DNA of 64,000 nucleotides from JAWPMT01 sp965229785. Its GTDB lineage: Bacteria > Bacteroidota > Bacteroidia > Cytophagales > Cyclobacteriaceae. Below are positions 57,562 to 64,000 of this stretch, in pieces. How positions within the stretch are numbered: the stretch's first letter is position 1; every line of letters begins with the position of its first letter. The notes beneath the pieces are model-generated. The model saw nothing but the letters and a program-made list of their open reading frames with translations. It did not search any database and was not told the origin of the DNA. A program made the translations under genes and the position numbers. The stretch is from NCBI GenBank assembly GCA_965229785.1, contig CBDDJS010000001.1, positions 1,178,001 to 1,242,000 on the forward strand, read 5' to 3'.

Positions 57562-57724
57562 AAAGTCTCACTTTTAGGTAGCGCGAAAGTAGTGATTCTT
57601 TGCCTGTTCAGTATTTGAAATGAAGAGAGCGTTAGATTTTTGTAAGGGATCTGGCTCAATTCGATTTTTTGGTCACTGATAATCGAGGAAAAACAAACCT
57701 TAAGGCACAAATAGGAGGAAGTAT

Positions 57725-57840
57725 TGCAATCGTGATTCGCATTTTATATGTCGTGGGAGCAGACCTGCAATCGTGATTGGCAATTTATGCGCCTGGAAGG
57801 GTAAATGCAATCGTGATTGGCATTTTTTGTGTCGTGGATG
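57725..57840 (+). repeat. Three imperfect tandem copies of a ~40-bp repeat
   Basis: Units start at 57725, 57766 and 57806. Each opens with TGCAATCGTGATTSGCATTT or a near match, and copies 1 and 3 share GTCGTGG further on. Each unit contains the short dyad CAATC-GT-GATTG. The array lies in a 452-bp region without genes, upstream of the three paralogous lipoproteins. The remainder of this gap shows nothing recognisable. Confidence 0.7.
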
Positions 57841-58013
57841 CCCCGTCCTGAAAAGTTATCTGGAGCCTACCTAACTTATAGGGATGCAAGTGATTCGCTT
57901 TCTGGATTCCTAAGACAATTTAATCAAATCTTTAGCTCTGTGTTTTTTTTGATGTTATACTTGTGTTCGGAGTTGTCAAATTAAATTTCGAAAACCAACT
58001 AAAACTTTACAAA

Positions 58014-59132
58014 GTGCAACAGCTAAAATTCAGAAACTTCTTTCTAGTACCTTTAATGGTGTACCTCCTAAGTTGCGAAGGTGAAGAAGGACCTATTGGT
58101 CCAACTGGATTGAACAGTCTTGGAAACATTACGAATGAACCTCCCGGAAACAATTGCGAATATGGAGGAATTAAGGTGGAAGTTGGAATCGACGAGAATT
58201 CCAATGGGACTCTGGAGAATGAAGAGATTATTAGTGCCAGTTATGTCTGCAATGCAGCTGACGGAAACTCAAGCCTATCTTCTTTAACAACAGAGCCTTC
58301 CGGGATGAATTGTGTAAACGGAGGAATTAAGATTGATTCCGGTGTAGACACAAACGCAAATGGGATTCTTGATGATACAGAAATAGCTACAACCGCATAT
58401 ATCTGCAATGGAATTGACGGAAACGACAGTCTCATCAAAATCACCAACGAAGCAGCCGGAGAAAATTGTGAAAACGGAGGACTGAAAATTGATTCTGGCT
58501 TAGATAATAATCGGAATGGAACTTTGGACGATTCAGAAATCACGGCATCCACTTATGTCTGCAACGGAGTAGATGGAATTAATAGTCTTAATCGTATTTC
58601 CAACGAAGGAGCAGGAGATAATTGTGAAAATGGTGGAGTTGTGATCGATTCTGGCGTTGATCAGAATGGGAATGGAATGCTTGATGAAGACGAAATCCAA
58701 ATGACCAAATTTATATGTAACGGAATTGATGGCGTCATTGATGAGCAAATTCGCTTTGTTATCTATTCTATTCAGGGAGGAGCATCTGGGAATTCCTCAA
58801 CTTCTGGGGTTCTTTATGGGGATTTAGTCGATTTTGATATTGGAAATTACCCAGAAGTAGATTCAGCTGTTTTTGTTACTAATATTTATATTTCAGATAG
58901 AAATATAGATAATAATGCTATTGCAGAACTGTACAATAGTACTGATGGTCTGGTCGTAAGTAACTCAACTGTAATGACTAACAGCTTGGAGGCGGTAACT
59001 CTATTTTCAGGAGACATTTTCAATAGTTTACCATCGGGGAAAGTAACCTTGAATATAAGACTGAGAAATGAAACTTCGGGGACCGCATTTATAGAAGGCA
59101 ACTCCTACCTTCTCTTATATCGGCAAAATTAA
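58014..59132 (+). CDS. Repeat lipoprotein A (four Cys-rich calcium-loop-like repeats, DUF7151-like)
   Basis: The start is a GTG at 58014, because translation from it aligns exactly with the starts of the two paralogues downstream and gives a matching length (372, 368, 374 residues). The lipobox Cys is residue 21 (YLLSCEGEEG). A short collagen-like GPIGPTG follows, then four repeats of 52 residues (about 34-240), each with NC..GG, an EF-hand-like loop D-x-N-x-N-G-x-L-D-x-x-E, and Y-V/I-CNG. Two Cys per repeat suggest a disulfide each. A C-terminal beta domain of about 130 residues ends LLYRQN. Known relatives carry the repeat I remember as DUF7151. It is surface- or outer-membrane-anchored and probably binds calcium. 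Confidence 0.75.
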   Translation: MQQLKFRNFFLVPLMVYLLSCEGEEGPIGPTGLNSLGNITNEPPGNNCEYGGIKVEVGIDENSNGTLENEEIISASYVCNAADGNSSLSSLTTEPSGMNCVNGGIKIDSGVDTNANGILDDTEIATTAYICNGIDGNDSLIKITNEAAGENCENGGLKIDSGLDNNRNGTLDDSEITASTYVCNGVDGINSLNRISNEGAGDNCENGGVVIDSGVDQNGNGMLDEDEIQMTKFICNGIDGVIDEQIRFVIYSIQGGASGNSSTSGVLYGDLVDFDIGNYPEVDSAVFVTNIYISDRNIDNNAIAELYNSTDGLVVSNSTVMTNSLEAVTLFSGDIFNSLPSGKVTLNIRLRNETSGTAFIEGNSYLLLYRQN

Positions 59133-59209
59133 ACTTTTGACTCATTACAACATATTAGTTAAGCTACTCTAAATCTCGAAAAAAGGACTCTGGCACAGTT
59201 ATAAAGATC

Positions 59210-60316
59210 ATGAAACAACTATCACTCAAAAACTTATTTTTCGGATTGATAATATTGCTTTTTACCAGTTGCGAAGGTGAAGAAGGACCTATTGGGCCAT
59301 CTGGATTGATCAATCTTTTAAACATTACTATTGAGCCCGTCGGAAACAATTGTTTAAATGGAGGATTTAAAGTTGAGGTTGGAATTGATGAGAACTCAAG
59401 CGGATCCTTGGAGAATGAAGAAATTCGGACAACAAGTTACGTCTGTAATGGTGTTGATGCAAACTCAAGTTTCACATCTGTAAATACAGAACCGGTTGGA
59501 GAAAATTGTCCAAATGGAGGAATCAAGATTGATTCTGGTGTAGATGCAAACGGAGATGGAACGCTTGAGGAAGCTGAAATAACTACAACGACATATGTCT
59601 GTAATGGTGTTGACGGCAACAATAGTCTTATTCGAGTCACCGGCGAGGCAGCAGGTATTAATTGTGAGAATGGTGGAATTAAAATTGATACGGGTCTAGA
59701 TACTAACCGTGACGGTACGTTAGAAGATTCGGAAATAACGTCTTCTTCCTATATTTGTAATGGAGTAAACGGAAACAACAGTCTCACGAAAATTACGAAC
59801 GAAGCAGCAGGAGAAAATTGTGCTATTGGTGGTATTATGATCGATGTTGGTGTAGATGCTAACAGAAATGGAATGCTTGACGAGGACGAAATTGAAATGA
59901 CCAGATTCATTTGTAATGGCATTGATGGTGCTGTTGATGAGCAGATACGTTTAGTGATTTTTCCATCAAGCTTTCGAAGAGTTACATCGACTACCGGGAT
60001 CCTCCTGGGAGAATTAATAGAATTTGACATTGGTAATTACCCGGGGATTGACTCTGCTGTTTTTACGGCTCGAATCAGAAGTTTAGAATCCACCACCAAT
60101 GCGATTGCAGAACTTTACAATAGTACTGATGAAGTTGTCATTGATAATTCAACTGTAATGACAAATAGCATTAGTGATGTAACTGTATTTTCAGGAAATA
60201 TCTATGATGACCTGCCATCCCAAAAAGTAAACCTGAATGTAAGATTGAGAAGTGAGGCTGATGGTACTGCAGTTATCAATGGGAAAGCTTACCTTTTCTT
60301 ATACCGAAGCAATTAA
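59210..60316 (+). CDS. Repeat lipoprotein B (paralogue of A and C)
   Basis: The 368-residue protein has its lipobox Cys at 21 (LFTSCEGEEG), then GPIGPSG and the same four 52-residue repeats. Loop sequences include DENSSGSLENEE, DANGDGTLEEAE, DTNRDGTLEDSE and DANRNGMLDEDE. The C-terminal beta domain ends LFLYRSN. It lies 77 bases after gene A without an obvious terminator between them. Confidence 0.75.
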   Translation: MKQLSLKNLFFGLIILLFTSCEGEEGPIGPSGLINLLNITIEPVGNNCLNGGFKVEVGIDENSSGSLENEEIRTTSYVCNGVDANSSFTSVNTEPVGENCPNGGIKIDSGVDANGDGTLEEAEITTTTYVCNGVDGNNSLIRVTGEAAGINCENGGIKIDTGLDTNRDGTLEDSEITSSSYICNGVNGNNSLTKITNEAAGENCAIGGIMIDVGVDANRNGMLDEDEIEMTRFICNGIDGAVDEQIRLVIFPSSFRRVTSTTGILLGELIEFDIGNYPGIDSAVFTARIRSLESTTNAIAELYNSTDEVVIDNSTVMTNSISDVTVFSGNIYDDLPSQKVNLNVRLRSEADGTAVINGKAYLFLYRSN

Positions 60317-60543
60317 TGCTATGAAACCCAAGCAAAATGTAATATAAATGCGCTTTGAACTTCTTTCTATGTACAGTTTCAACCAAATATCGATGGGGCT
60401 AGAATATGTCTAAGGCAACTTCCGGGCACTCGATAGAGTTGGCGATGGTTTCAGTAGTCTCGGCCACATCGACATTTGCATGACAGGAATCAACGTTTAA
60501 TCTCTCAATCAGAATCTCCAATAACTCAAATCAAGTAAAGCAC

Positions 60544-61668
60544 ATGCAACAAAGACAATGCAAAAACTTCTTCACAGGACTAATAATGTTCCTTCTCCTC
60601 GGTTGTGAAGGCGAACAAGGGCCTATTGGGCCTTCTGGCGTGAGCAGTCTTTTGGAAGTCACCAATGAACCTGCAGGGGACAATTGTGAAAATGGAGGCA
60701 TTAAAGTGGAAGTTGGAACTGACGCCAACTCAAATGGATCTTTAGAGATTGAAGAGATTCTTACCTCTAGTTATGTCTGCAATGGAGTTGATGGAAAGAC
60801 AAGCCTTACTTCTACAACGGTAGAAGCTCCGGGAGTAAATTGTGTGAAGGGAGGAGTTAAAATTGATTCCGGCGTAGATAATGATGCAAATGGATCACTT
60901 GATGAGTCAGAAATAAATACAACTGCATATGTCTGTAACGGAGCAGACCAGAATGACACTCTTACTAAAATAAATAGCGAAGCAGCAGGAGAAAATTGTG
61001 AAAATGGCGGGATGAAAATTGATACTGGCGTAGATAATAATCGGAACGGGACGCTAGACGATTCAGAAATTAGAACTTCTGCTTATGTATGTAATGGAGG
61101 TAATGGGAAAAGTAGTCTTATCAAAATCAATAATGAAGAAGCAGGACTAAATTGTGAAACAGGCGGTGTAACCATCGATTCAGGAGTCGATGACAATGGT
61201 AGTGGAACGCTAGATGAAGATGAGATCGAAATGACTAGAATTGTTTGCAATGGAAATAACGAGAATTTTGACGAGCAAATTCGACTTGTGATATTCAACT
61301 CGGCTGGAAATTTTGAAGGAGGAGGCTTGATATCCGGTTCCACGTCGGGAGATTTTTTTGGAGATTTAACAGATTTCGATATCAGAAATTTTCCAGGAGT
61401 GGACTCTGCGGTTTTTGCTGCCAGAATGTACTGTTCGTCCTCTGGTTGCCTAGCCGTTGCATCACTAGCAAATAGTGTGGATAGTAGTATGATTAGTAAT
61501 TCCACGGTATCGACCAGTAGCTTAGATCCCATAACTGTATTTTCAGGAAATATCTATGATGATTTACCATTGGAAACAGTGGATCTAAGTTTGAAGTTGA
61601 GTAGTCCAACTCGTCGCGCAGTAATTCTTAATGGGAAGTCTTATCTTTTCTTGTATAGAAGCAATTGA
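60544..61668 (+). CDS. Repeat lipoprotein C (paralogue of A and B)
   Basis: The 374-residue protein has Cys21 in LLLGCEGEQG, then GPIGPSG and four repeats with loops DANSNGSLEIEE, DNDANGSLDESE, DNNRNGTLDDSE and DDNGSGTLDEDE. Its C-terminal domain has an extra insertion with CSSSGC near residue 300, absent from A and B. The 227-bp gap to gene B carries no gene. It is the last gene before the cassette region. Confidence 0.75.
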   Translation: MQQRQCKNFFTGLIMFLLLGCEGEQGPIGPSGVSSLLEVTNEPAGDNCENGGIKVEVGTDANSNGSLEIEEILTSSYVCNGVDGKTSLTSTTVEAPGVNCVKGGVKIDSGVDNDANGSLDESEINTTAYVCNGADQNDTLTKINSEAAGENCENGGMKIDTGVDNNRNGTLDDSEIRTSAYVCNGGNGKSSLIKINNEEAGLNCETGGVTIDSGVDDNGSGTLDEDEIEMTRIVCNGNNENFDEQIRLVIFNSAGNFEGGGLISGSTSGDFFGDLTDFDIRNFPGVDSAVFAARMYCSSSGCLAVASLANSVDSSMISNSTVSTSSLDPITVFSGNIYDDLPLETVDLSLKLSSPTRRAVILNGKSYLFLYRSN

Positions 61669-61694
61669 GTTGAAATACATTGAATTAAAACGAA

Positions 61695-61760
61695 TGCTAA
61701 ATAGTATATTCTCGCCATACCATTCAAGGCGAAAAGCGAAGGGATTCAATACGTTTAGCA
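61695..61760. repeat. Nested inverted repeat after lipoprotein C
   Basis: Outer arms TGCTAAA (61695-61701) and TTTAGCA (61754-61760) enclose inner arms TCGCC (61712-61716) and GGCGA (61728-61732). It starts 27 bases after the stop codon of lipoprotein C. It could be a terminator or a decayed recombination site; the core does not match the attC consensus. Confidence 0.3.
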
Positions 61761-61779
61761 ATGGATCAGAGAATCTTGA

Positions 61780-61935
61780 AGTCATGATGAATTCCTTATC
61801 CACATTTACCTACTTTTCGAAGAAGGAACATCTTAGCTTTCGGCTGAATTTCAGGTCTTCATGCAACAGCTACCTGTGTTCTTCGATTTTCTGGATGTCG
61901 TAGAAAGCGCACTACCACAGGACAAAACGGCATAG
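61780..61935 (+). pseudogene. Decayed gene tail ending inside the first attC site
   Basis: In one frame the sequence reads as plausible protein, SHDEFLIHIYLLFEEGTS, then TAG (61834-61836), then LSAEFQVFMQQLPVFFDFL and on to QDKTA. The final stop TAG (61933-61935) lies within the left R box of the attC, just as the HEPN stop lies in the second attC. I take it as the remnant of the preceding cassette gene, truncated at its 5' end and carrying a nonsense codon. The family is unknown. Confidence 0.35.
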
Positions 61936-62048
61936 AACAGATGCTAAGCCCAATCGGCTTACGTAGTTACTTGCAAAGGACTGTACAATACGATAGTTTA
62001 GAAGAAATTTGAAAGGCTGAGCCGACTGTGCTTAGCTGGACGTTAGGC
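61932..62048 (+). other. attC-like integron recombination site 1
   Basis: The left R box ATAGAAC (61932-61938, degenerate for RYYYAAC), a 4-base spacer and L box GCTAAGC (61943-61949) face GCTTAGC (62030-62036), the 5-base spacer TGGAC and right R box GTTAGGC (62042-62048, perfect GTTRRRY). The stem continues inward with ATCGGCT (61953-61959) against AGCCGAC (62020-62026), with one mismatch at the outer pair. The 117-bp length is within the range of attC sites. Crossover would fall between G62042 and T62043. Confidence 0.7.
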
Positions 62049-62079
62049 ACCATTCGAGATTCTCAAATTAAAATCTACC

Positions 62080-63159
62080 ATGAGTCTTAATCAAGAAATA
62101 GAAACAAGAAGAACTAGTTTCAAAAGCGACAGCTATTCCATGTCAATTGGAGAACTGGTTAATCTTTATGAAAATAACGAAATAATAATTCGTCCTGAAT
62201 ATCAGAGGCTTTTTCGATGGACTCACGGACAAAAAGTCAAATTAGTCGAATCAATAATTTTAGGAATTCCAATTCCTTCAATCTTTGTTTATCAAGATCC
62301 CGATGGTATGTGGGAACTAGTTGATGGACTACAACGGGTTTCTACCATACTTCAACTATTTGGAGTTTTAAGAGACGAAGAACCATTGACTTTAAGTGCA
62401 ACTAAACACATTCCAAGCCTAGAGGGATTCAAATGGAATAATGAAGAAGATCCAGAACACGAATTACCAGGTGGAATTAAGCTGGCAATCAAACGAGCTA
62501 AAATTAGTGTTACAATTATTCTGAGCGAATCTGACGATAGAGCAAAATTTGAAGTCTTTCAACGTCTAAATACCGGTGGATCAAATGCTTCCAATCAAGA
62601 AGTAAGAAACAACGTTATGATCATGATGAATCCTGAAAGGTTTACATGGTTTAATAACCTAGCTCAGAACCCTAGCTTTCAAGAAACACTTTCTCTTTCG
62701 GAACGGCTCTATGACGAACAATATCACCTAGAGTTATTACTTAGATTTATTGGCCTATCACACTTTGAATACGACCATCGAAAAGATGTTGGAGACTTTT
62801 TAGATGATATCAATGACAAACTAATCACGGACCCGACTATTGATCTAACAAACGTTGAACTGAATTTTCAATCAACATTTGAAACCCTTGGAAGGATACT
62901 CGGTGATAGGGCTTTCAAAAGATTTAGTGACGGTAGTTTCAAAGGTAAATTTCTTGAATCGGCATTTGAGGCAATTTCAGTTGGGCTTAGTACTAATATT
63001 TCTAATTACAACTTGCCCGAAGATGATGCAATAATTCTACAACGGGTGCAAAATTTATATTCTCAAGAAGGCTATACCAATTCTTCAGGGTCAGGTTCAA
63101 ACGCTAAAGTCAGGATTCCAAGATTGTTACCATTCGCCCAACAGTATTTTCAGAGGTAA
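62080..63159 (+). CDS. DUF262 (ParB/GmrS-like) protein, cassette gene 1
   Basis: The 359-residue protein has an N-terminal DUF262 domain (about 15-230), recognised by IIIRPEYQRLFRWTHGQKVKLVESIILGIPIPSIFVY and the nucleotide-linked motif DGLQR (82-86, variant of DGQQR). It continues with AKFEVFQRLNTGG and a helical C-terminal half without an HNH/DUF1524 nuclease motif. DUF262 proteins include GmrS of type IV restriction and SspE, which hydrolyse nucleotides and sense or license nuclease action. Its stop overlaps the start of the HEPN gene (TAATG), so the two are coupled. I infer a sensor or antitoxin partner for the HEPN protein. Confidence 0.85.
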   Translation: MSLNQEIETRRTSFKSDSYSMSIGELVNLYENNEIIIRPEYQRLFRWTHGQKVKLVESIILGIPIPSIFVYQDPDGMWELVDGLQRVSTILQLFGVLRDEEPLTLSATKHIPSLEGFKWNNEEDPEHELPGGIKLAIKRAKISVTIILSESDDRAKFEVFQRLNTGGSNASNQEVRNNVMIMMNPERFTWFNNLAQNPSFQETLSLSERLYDEQYHLELLLRFIGLSHFEYDHRKDVGDFLDDINDKLITDPTIDLTNVELNFQSTFETLGRILGDRAFKRFSDGSFKGKFLESAFEAISVGLSTNISNYNLPEDDAIILQRVQNLYSQEGYTNSSGSGSNAKVRIPRLLPFAQQYFQR

Positions 63160-63812
63160 TGGCACGTAGGGTATATTCATTTGATGCTCTGACAGATAAA
63201 ATTAGTGAGGATCTTTCTTGGAGAAGAAAAGAACTTCAGTTGATAAAGGAACAAATACCTTCCGTAAGTAGTCCCAAACAAAGTGCATCTCTTCGATCCA
63301 GCGTGCCAATTCTGTATGCTCACTGGGAAGGTTTTACAAAAAAGTGTTGTGAACTTTATCTAGAGTATGTAGCGGGAAAGTATATAAAGCACAATGAGCT
63401 TAAACCACAATTTGTAGCACTTTCCTTGACTAAGAAACTAGGAAAGCTCGAAATAAAAAACTTAGAAGAGAAAACAAAAACAGTGGAGTTGCTCATTAAT
63501 GAAATGGACAAAAACTCTAACATCCAGACTAAAAATATTATCCAAACAAGATCGAATCTGAGGTACTCTGTGTTTCAAGAAATAATGTTTTCTATTGATC
63601 TTGACGAATCTATATTTCTGACATATTCGACTTTGATTGATGACCTTGTGGATGCAAGAAATAACATAGCACATGGGCAATATTTAAGAGTTGATTATCA
63701 GACTTACCTAACAATGCATTCAGATACCCAAACTCTTATGGAAACACTCAAAACTGAGGTGGAGAACTCCGCACTCCAAGAGAATTTTAGAAGATTAGTA
63801 ACAGGTGCCTAA
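63159..63812 (+). CDS. HEPN-domain nuclease-like protein (MAE_28990/MAE_18760-like), cassette gene 2
   Basis: The 217-residue, all-helical protein carries the HEPN catalytic motif RNNIAH (Arg167, His172; R-x4-H). The N-terminal half has SVPILYAHWEGFTKKCCELYLEYV, which I recognise from the MAE_28990/MAE_18760 HEPN families. HEPN proteins of this type are usually RNA-cleaving toxins or abortive-infection effectors. The terminal stop codon TAA (63810-63812) is part of the attC R box. Coupling to DUF262 suggests a two-component defence or toxin-antitoxin system. Confidence 0.8.
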   Translation: MARRVYSFDALTDKISEDLSWRRKELQLIKEQIPSVSSPKQSASLRSSVPILYAHWEGFTKKCCELYLEYVAGKYIKHNELKPQFVALSLTKKLGKLEIKNLEEKTKTVELLINEMDKNSNIQTKNIIQTRSNLRYSVFQEIMFSIDLDESIFLTYSTLIDDLVDARNNIAHGQYLRVDYQTYLTMHSDTQTLMETLKTEVENSALQENFRRLVTGA

Positions 63813-63923
63813 CAGGCACTATCATCCATAATCTAACTGAGCTATTTGCAAAGGCTGGTGCTATCCGATACTTTTATAAAAATTTGAGAAGTCCAGCTTA
63901 CGAGTGATAGTTGGACGTTAGTA
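63807..63923 (+). other. attC-like integron recombination site 2
   Basis: Left R box GCCTAAC (63807-63813, perfect RYYYAAC), 4-base spacer AGGC and L box ACTATCA (63818-63824) pair with TGATAGT (63905-63911), 5-base spacer TGGAC and right R box GTTAGTA (63917-63923). The last six bases of the right box belong to the next cassette, which explains their mismatch. It shares TGGACGTTAG and TTGCAAAGG with site 1 and is the same length (117 bp). Confidence 0.75.
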
Positions 63924-63929
63924 GTAACC

Positions 63930-64000
63930 ATGCCCAAGAGAAAATTTTACGGTACCAATCTTCTAGTTGATGAAAAAACCAAAGAACTCAAAAAAATCGA
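63930..64000 (+). CDS. Start of the next cassette gene (5' part only)
   Basis: An open frame starts at ATG 63930, 12 bases after the predicted crossover, and runs off the window. The 23 complete codons read MPKRKFYGTNLLVDEKTKEL and three more residues. The short leader is typical of cassette genes. The fragment is too short to name a family. Confidence 0.5.
   Translation, partial: MPKRKFYGTNLLVDEKTKELKKI

Larger units (their letters stand above)
62043..63917 (+). mobile_element. Integron-type gene cassette carrying a DUF262/HEPN pair
   Basis: The 1875-bp unit runs between the two predicted crossover points. It begins TTAGGCACC, only 37 bases before the first start codon, holds two overlapping genes, and ends in an attC. 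If circularised, the final G joins the initial TTAGGC to make GTTAGGC, the exact complement of GCCTAAC at the left of its own attC (63807-63813). The cassette is visibly richer in A/T than the chromosomal genes to the left, which supports transfer. No integrase is present in the window. Confidence 0.7.

Noticed and set aside
57725..57840. Possible CRISPR array
   Set aside because: There are only three units; the conserved part drifts between copies, the between-unit segments resemble each other, and no cas genes are near.
58241..58552. Minus-strand frames across the lipoprotein repeats (also at 59437-60030 and 60771-61532)
   Set aside because: They repeat with the 52-residue sense repeats, so they are shadows of the internal duplication.
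60317..60543. A third attC-like site between lipoproteins B and C
   Set aside because: Fragments such as GTCTAAGGC and ACGTTTAATC recall R boxes, but no paired L boxes or matching spacers were found.
61631..61903. A 90-residue plus-strand frame after lipoprotein C
   Set aside because: It starts inside the end of lipoprotein C in another frame, crosses the nested hairpin, and has no protein-like features; the frame ending at 61935 looks more coding.
1..64000. tRNA, rRNA, riboswitch, IS or prophage
   Set aside because: No cloverleaf, rRNA segment, transposase, phage structural gene or recognisable riboswitch core was noticed; a covariance scan could still find a small RNA.

Overview
The window looks like chromosomal DNA from a marine-type Bacteroidota, most likely of the order Cytophagales. 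Pointers are a type IX secretion (Por) sorting domain on the first gene, many lipoproteins and short signal peptides ending in Q, LytTR and 7TMR-DISM signalling proteins, PadR-linked permeases with an N-terminal prefix domain, near-absence of Shine-Dalgarno sequences, and promoter pieces that fit the Bacteroidota pattern (TTTG, about 20 bases, TAnnTTTG). No rRNA, tRNA, phage or insertion sequence was seen. Placement below order is not possible from this sequence alone.

Layout. 1-5.6 kb: the end of a secreted dehydrogenase/cytochrome c protein, a broken small gene, and a large secreted beta-propeller protein. 5.8-15.5 kb: housekeeping genes (citrate synthase, a prohibitin-like protein, PEP carboxylase), a hybrid histidine kinase, a cupin, a YIP1-like membrane protein and a conserved hypothetical. 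15.6-18.5 kb: PadR regulator plus large FtsX-type permease. 18.8-27.7 kb: an accessory cluster with three beta-lactamase-fold serine hydrolases, an esterase with TPRs, an LRR protein, an SMP-30-like lactonase and a CadC-like membrane regulator. 27.9-34.3 kb: a DUF1349-like protein, membrane proteins, a nucleoside-hydrolase-like protein, a histidine kinase/receiver pair, an AraC regulator and a cytochrome c. 34.3-37.4 kb: a second PadR/permease pair in reverse orientation with a clear double operator on its promoter. 37.5-40.4 kb: an amino-acid permease coupled to an aldo-keto reductase fused to a Rid domain. 40.5-50.5 kb: a second beta-propeller protein, a lipoprotein, a third FtsX permease, a LytS/LytR-type pair, a DinB-like protein and a small lipoprotein. 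50.6-57.6 kb: a 1592-residue double UvrA-like ATPase, a beta/gamma-crystallin-like lipoprotein with a Gly-Gly-Thr linker, and an arginase. 58.0-61.7 kb: three tandem paralogous lipoproteins, each with four 52-residue Cys-rich, calcium-loop-like repeats.

The most striking part is the right end. Two folded sites at 61932-62048 and 63807-63923 have the architecture of integron attC sites, with 7-base R boxes, 4/5-base unpaired spacers, 7-base L boxes and a shared TGGACGTTAG end. Between their crossover points lies a 1875-bp cassette carrying two overlapping genes, a DUF262 (ParB/GmrS-like) protein and a HEPN nuclease-like protein with an intact RxxxxH motif. The stop codon of the HEPN gene lies inside the R box. 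The start of the cassette (TTAGGC) supplies the exact complement of the R box at its own end (GCCTAAC), as expected of an excisable circular cassette. Another gene begins just after the second site, and a decayed gene tail ends inside the first, so the window appears to clip a cassette array. I infer a mobile two-gene defence or toxin-antitoxin module; no integrase gene is in the window.
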